DNA of 21,636 bases, taken from Priapulus caudatus (taxonomy: Eukaryota; Priapulida; Priapulimorpha; Priapulimorphida; Priapulidae). The translations under genes and the position numbers were made by a program. The stretch lies in assembly GCF_000485595.1 (NCBI RefSeq), contig NW_014577222.1:150318-171953 (forward strand). The letters run 5' to 3'. Below the pieces are notes generated by a model. The model saw nothing but the letters and a program-made list of their open reading frames with translations. It was not told the origin of the DNA and ran no database searches. Positions 19,266 through 21,636 of this stretch are shown here, piece after piece (the first letter of the stretch is position 1; every line of letters begins with the position of its first letter).

Positions 19266-20333
19266 ATTCATATATCCATTCATCTATTCTTCCGTCGGTC
19301 CGTCCGTTCATTCATCCATGCACACACCCATCTATCTATTTATTCATTTGCCCATACATCGATCTATCGATCTATTCATTTATCCAGCCATCCATCTATC
19401 CATCCGTCCGTCTGTCCGTCCGTCCGTCTGTCCGTTCATCCATCCATGAACACACCCATCTATCTATCTATTAATTTATCCATACATCGATCTTTGATCT
19501 ATTCATTTATCCATCCGTCCATCTGTCCGTCGTCCGGCCCGTCGTCCGCCCGCCGTCCGTCGTCGTTCGTCCGGTCGTTCATCCATCCATCCGCACATCC
19601 ATCTAATCCATCCATCCATCCATCCATCCATCATCCAGCCATCCATCCACTCATTCCAAATCCATCCATCCATCCATCCATCCATCCCATCCATCCATCC
19701 ATCTCCAATCCATCATCTATCCATCAGCCATCCAACCATCCATCCATCCATCCAGCATTCATCCATCCATCCATCATCATCAATCCATCCATCCATCCAT
19801 CCATCCATCATCCATCCATCATCCATCCATCCATCCATCCATCCATCCTTCATCCATCATCCATCCATCCATCTATCATCCATCCATCCATCCAATCCAT
19901 CCATCCATCCAATCCATCCCATCCATCTATCCATCCATCCTCCATCCATTTATCCATCCATCGCATCCATCCATCATCCATCCATCTCCATCCATCCATC
20001 CATCCATCCATCCATCACATCCATTTCCGATCCCATCCATCATCATCCGATCCTCCATCCATCCATCCATCCATCCATCCAGCCTCCATCCATCCATCCA
20101 TCCATCCATCCATCCATCCATCCATCCATCCATCTATCCATTTCATCATCCATCCACCATCCATCCATCCATCCATCCATCCATCCATCCATCCATCATC
20201 CATTCCATCCATCGTATCCCTCCATCCATCCATCCATCCATCCATCCATCCATCCATCCATCAATCCATCCAATCCATCCATCCATCCATCCATCCATTC
20301 ATCCATCCATCCATTCATCCATACATCCCATGC
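19266..20333. repeat. Long CCAT tetranucleotide array with embedded 128-bp repeat
   Basis: About 1.07 kb of CCAT units with TCTA, CCGT and TTCA variants at the left and nearly pure but phase-broken CCAT at the right. A compound block containing CACACCCATCTATCTAT, CATACATCGATCT and CTATTCATTTATCCA occurs twice, offset by 128 bp (CACACCCA at 19323 and 19451). A CCGTCCGTCTGTCCGT patch accompanies each copy. The 397-codon frame 19446-20639 is mostly Ile-His-Pro-Ser repeats and is not a gene. Confidence 0.96.
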
Positions 20334-20930
20334 AGCATGTCCACCTGTTTATTGGTGTCCGCTAAACATCACAGCTCTTCATTGAGAGTGATGACGGGGC
20401 GAGGCCGGACGGTGGCGTGGGGTTCACACGCGGACCTATACAGGATGTTTGTTCCCCCACCCTCACGCCAACGCCTCAAACTGCATGCGGTGCACCTTCG
20501 TACACTCATGATAGAGCCCATGAGCGAGAGCGTCATCTGTCGTGGAGTTTTCCAACGCCCACCGCTCATCACAACATCACAATACCGCGCGGCTGCTCAA
20601 CTGTGCTGTCACGTGACAAACCTACAGTCCTGTCTCTAGTTGTTCGACGCCTATCCTACAGTACTCCTAGTTCACATATACGGCGAGTTGCAAATTCCGC
20701 ACGTGAGATCTCTGGGCGTAGCCATCGTCGTTATCCACGGATCTATCGCGTCCGTGATACGTTCGTTATTTCTTCGAAGCAGGAACGAATGTAACGTATT
20801 AATATCGCAATGTCATACTGCGTACCGGTACGGTCGAATGAGCTATAATTGTTGATGCGACGCGCCTGTATACGCGTGCACGTATATGCACAACTACCGA
20901 ACTAGTGAAAGCGGTTCGTCAAGCTCCCCC
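20334..20930. other. Unique block with overlapping open frames, no gene recognised
   Basis: Non-repetitive sequence of moderate GC content. Open frames overlap on both strands: plus to 20639 (continuing from the CCAT array), plus 20417-20794, plus 20640-20855 and minus 20369-20572. The minus frame has ordinary amino-acid composition (it ends ...[12 protein letters not shown]) but no family I can name. A decayed transposon fragment or an exon are both possible. Confidence 0.35.
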
Positions 20931-21085
20931 CCCCCTCTCTCTCTCTCTCAATATATATATATATCTTTCTCTCTCGCGCGCTCTCTCTCTCTCTCTCTTT
21001 CTCTCCCTTCTCTTTATCTGTATATATCTCTCTCTTTTTAATTCGCTCTCTCTTTTTCCTCTCTCTCTATCTCTCTCTCTCTCTC
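20931..21085. repeat. CT microsatellite with AT insert
   Basis: CTCTCT runs broken by an ATATAT stretch (20950-20965) and later by TATATA and TTTTTAATTCG patches. The right part (from about 21034) is the start of the left foldback arm. Confidence 0.92.
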
Positions 21086-21527
21086 ATTCGCATATGCGCA
21101 CATACACGCACACGCACGCACGTACGCACGCACGTACGCACGCACGCAAACACACAAAGGGTGTATTACTAGGGTGTAGGGTGTGTGTACACGTAACCGT
21201 GTGTGTGTGTGTTGTTGTGTGTGTGTTGTGTGTGCTCGGCGTGCTGCTACCGGCCCTAGGTTGGGGCGATGGCGCGTCACGCACGTGACCCCAGTCGGGG
21301 CCACAGGGCATTCCCCCCCTCCAGCCTAAGTCACACAGCCACACACCACACACACACACACAGCCGGGTTAGATGTACCAGCACACCTTACACCCTCAGT
21401 AATACACCGCTGCTTTGTAGTGCTTTGCGTGCGTGCGTACTGCGTTGGTACGTTGCGTGCGGTTTGTGCGGGGTTGCGCAGAGGCGGGAAGGGAGGAGAA
21501 GAGGGAGAAAAGAAAGGGAGTAAAAAT
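21034..21527. repeat. Foldback (inverted duplication), arms about 244 bp with near-zero spacer
   Basis: The left arm (about 21034-21277) matches, in inverted order, the right arm (about 21284-21527). Corresponding pieces are GTGTATTACT with TAGGGTGTA against TACACCCT and AGTAATACAC; the CACG tract 21097-21148 against GTGCGTGCG-type sequence 21425-21475; and CTTTTTAATT plus a CT-rich stretch against a GA-rich stretch plus AGTAAAAATG. The tip is GTCACG-CA-CGTGAC. The right arm carries extra bases relative to the left, mainly small insertions. This may be a true inverted duplication or a read-level foldback artefact. Confidence 0.8.
21086..21235. repeat. CACG-type then TG-type low-complexity sequence
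   Basis: 21097-21148 is built of CACGCACGTACG-type units and 21200-21233 of TGTGTG units. Both lie in the left arm of the foldback. Confidence 0.85.
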
Positions 21528-21636
21528 GGCGTTGGCGTGCGTGCGGTGCTGCGTGCCTGTGCGTGTGATGCGGCGCCGCATCGGTGTGTGTGGTGTGTGT
21601 GCGCGCGTGTGTATTATGCTTGTGTCGAAGCATCGC
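21528..21636. other. GTGCG-rich sequence to the window end, with a 16-bp palindrome
   Basis: Low-complexity GTGCGTG-type sequence. GATGCGGCGCCGCATC at 21567-21582 is a perfect 16-bp palindrome. No gene is seen. Confidence 0.6.

Noticed and set aside
19446-20639. 397-codon plus-strand open frame, the longest in the window
   Set aside because: About three quarters of it is CCAT repeat translated as Ile-His-Pro-Ser. The repeat lacks stop codons in that frame, so length is no evidence of coding.
1-21636. Whole-window search for rRNA, snRNA, histone or retroviral-type pol signatures
   Set aside because: I read both strands for conserved motifs of these and saw none; short or diverged fragments could still be missed without a database search.

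Overview
This is eukaryotic, almost certainly metazoan, DNA from a gene-poor, repeat-dominated region. I recognise no protein-coding gene, rRNA, tRNA or CRISPR array. The signs are very long di- and tetranucleotide microsatellites, a degenerate TTAGGG-type tract (the common animal telomere unit), AT-rich unique spacers with many short open frames, and no operon-like packing. A marine invertebrate such as a mollusc fits the density of CA, GA, TA and CCAT tracts, but that assignment is an inference and a weak one. Most longer open frames are translations of simple repeats (strings of His-Thr, Arg-Glu, Leu-Ser, Cys-Val or Ile-His-Pro-Ser) and are not genes.

Layout. 1-1270: a GC-rich block resembling dispersed-repeat sequence, then unique DNA. 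1277-4772: CA, GA/TA, GGT and GAAA tracts with AT-rich spacers, containing a compact foldback element at about 3982-4278 with 36-bp perfect terminal inverted repeats and two nested near-perfect palindromes. 4773-8870: mostly unique DNA with a CACG-type tract. 8870-9213: a long purine (GA) tract. 9214-10140: unique. 10140-12560: a GT/GC-rich zone holding copy A of a duplicated segment (about 10339-11640), then a GGGGT-rich stretch and a long TG-rich stretch. 12560-15030: a short GC-rich unique block, then GA, TG and TAGA tracts. 15033-15236: TG tract. 15606-16225: degenerate interstitial telomere-like tract. 16600-17835: pyrimidine tract, a CTCGCT minisatellite, and a (CT)n(TA)n compound microsatellite. 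17920-19115: copy B of the duplicated segment in the same orientation, holding a clean 56-bp tandem repeat. 19230-20333: a CCAT array with an embedded 128-bp repeat. 20334-20930: unique GC-moderate block. 20931-21636: CT and CACG tracts and a roughly 490-bp foldback.

Two points matter most. First, the foldback at 3982-4278 looks like a non-autonomous transposon (MITE/foldback type). Second, copies A and B, and the two arms of the 21034-21527 foldback, differ mainly by 1-3 bp insertions and deletions. Old divergence would be expected to show mainly substitutions, so parts of the window may be low-accuracy long-read consensus. Any reading frame in those regions should be distrusted. No set of genes working together can be inferred.
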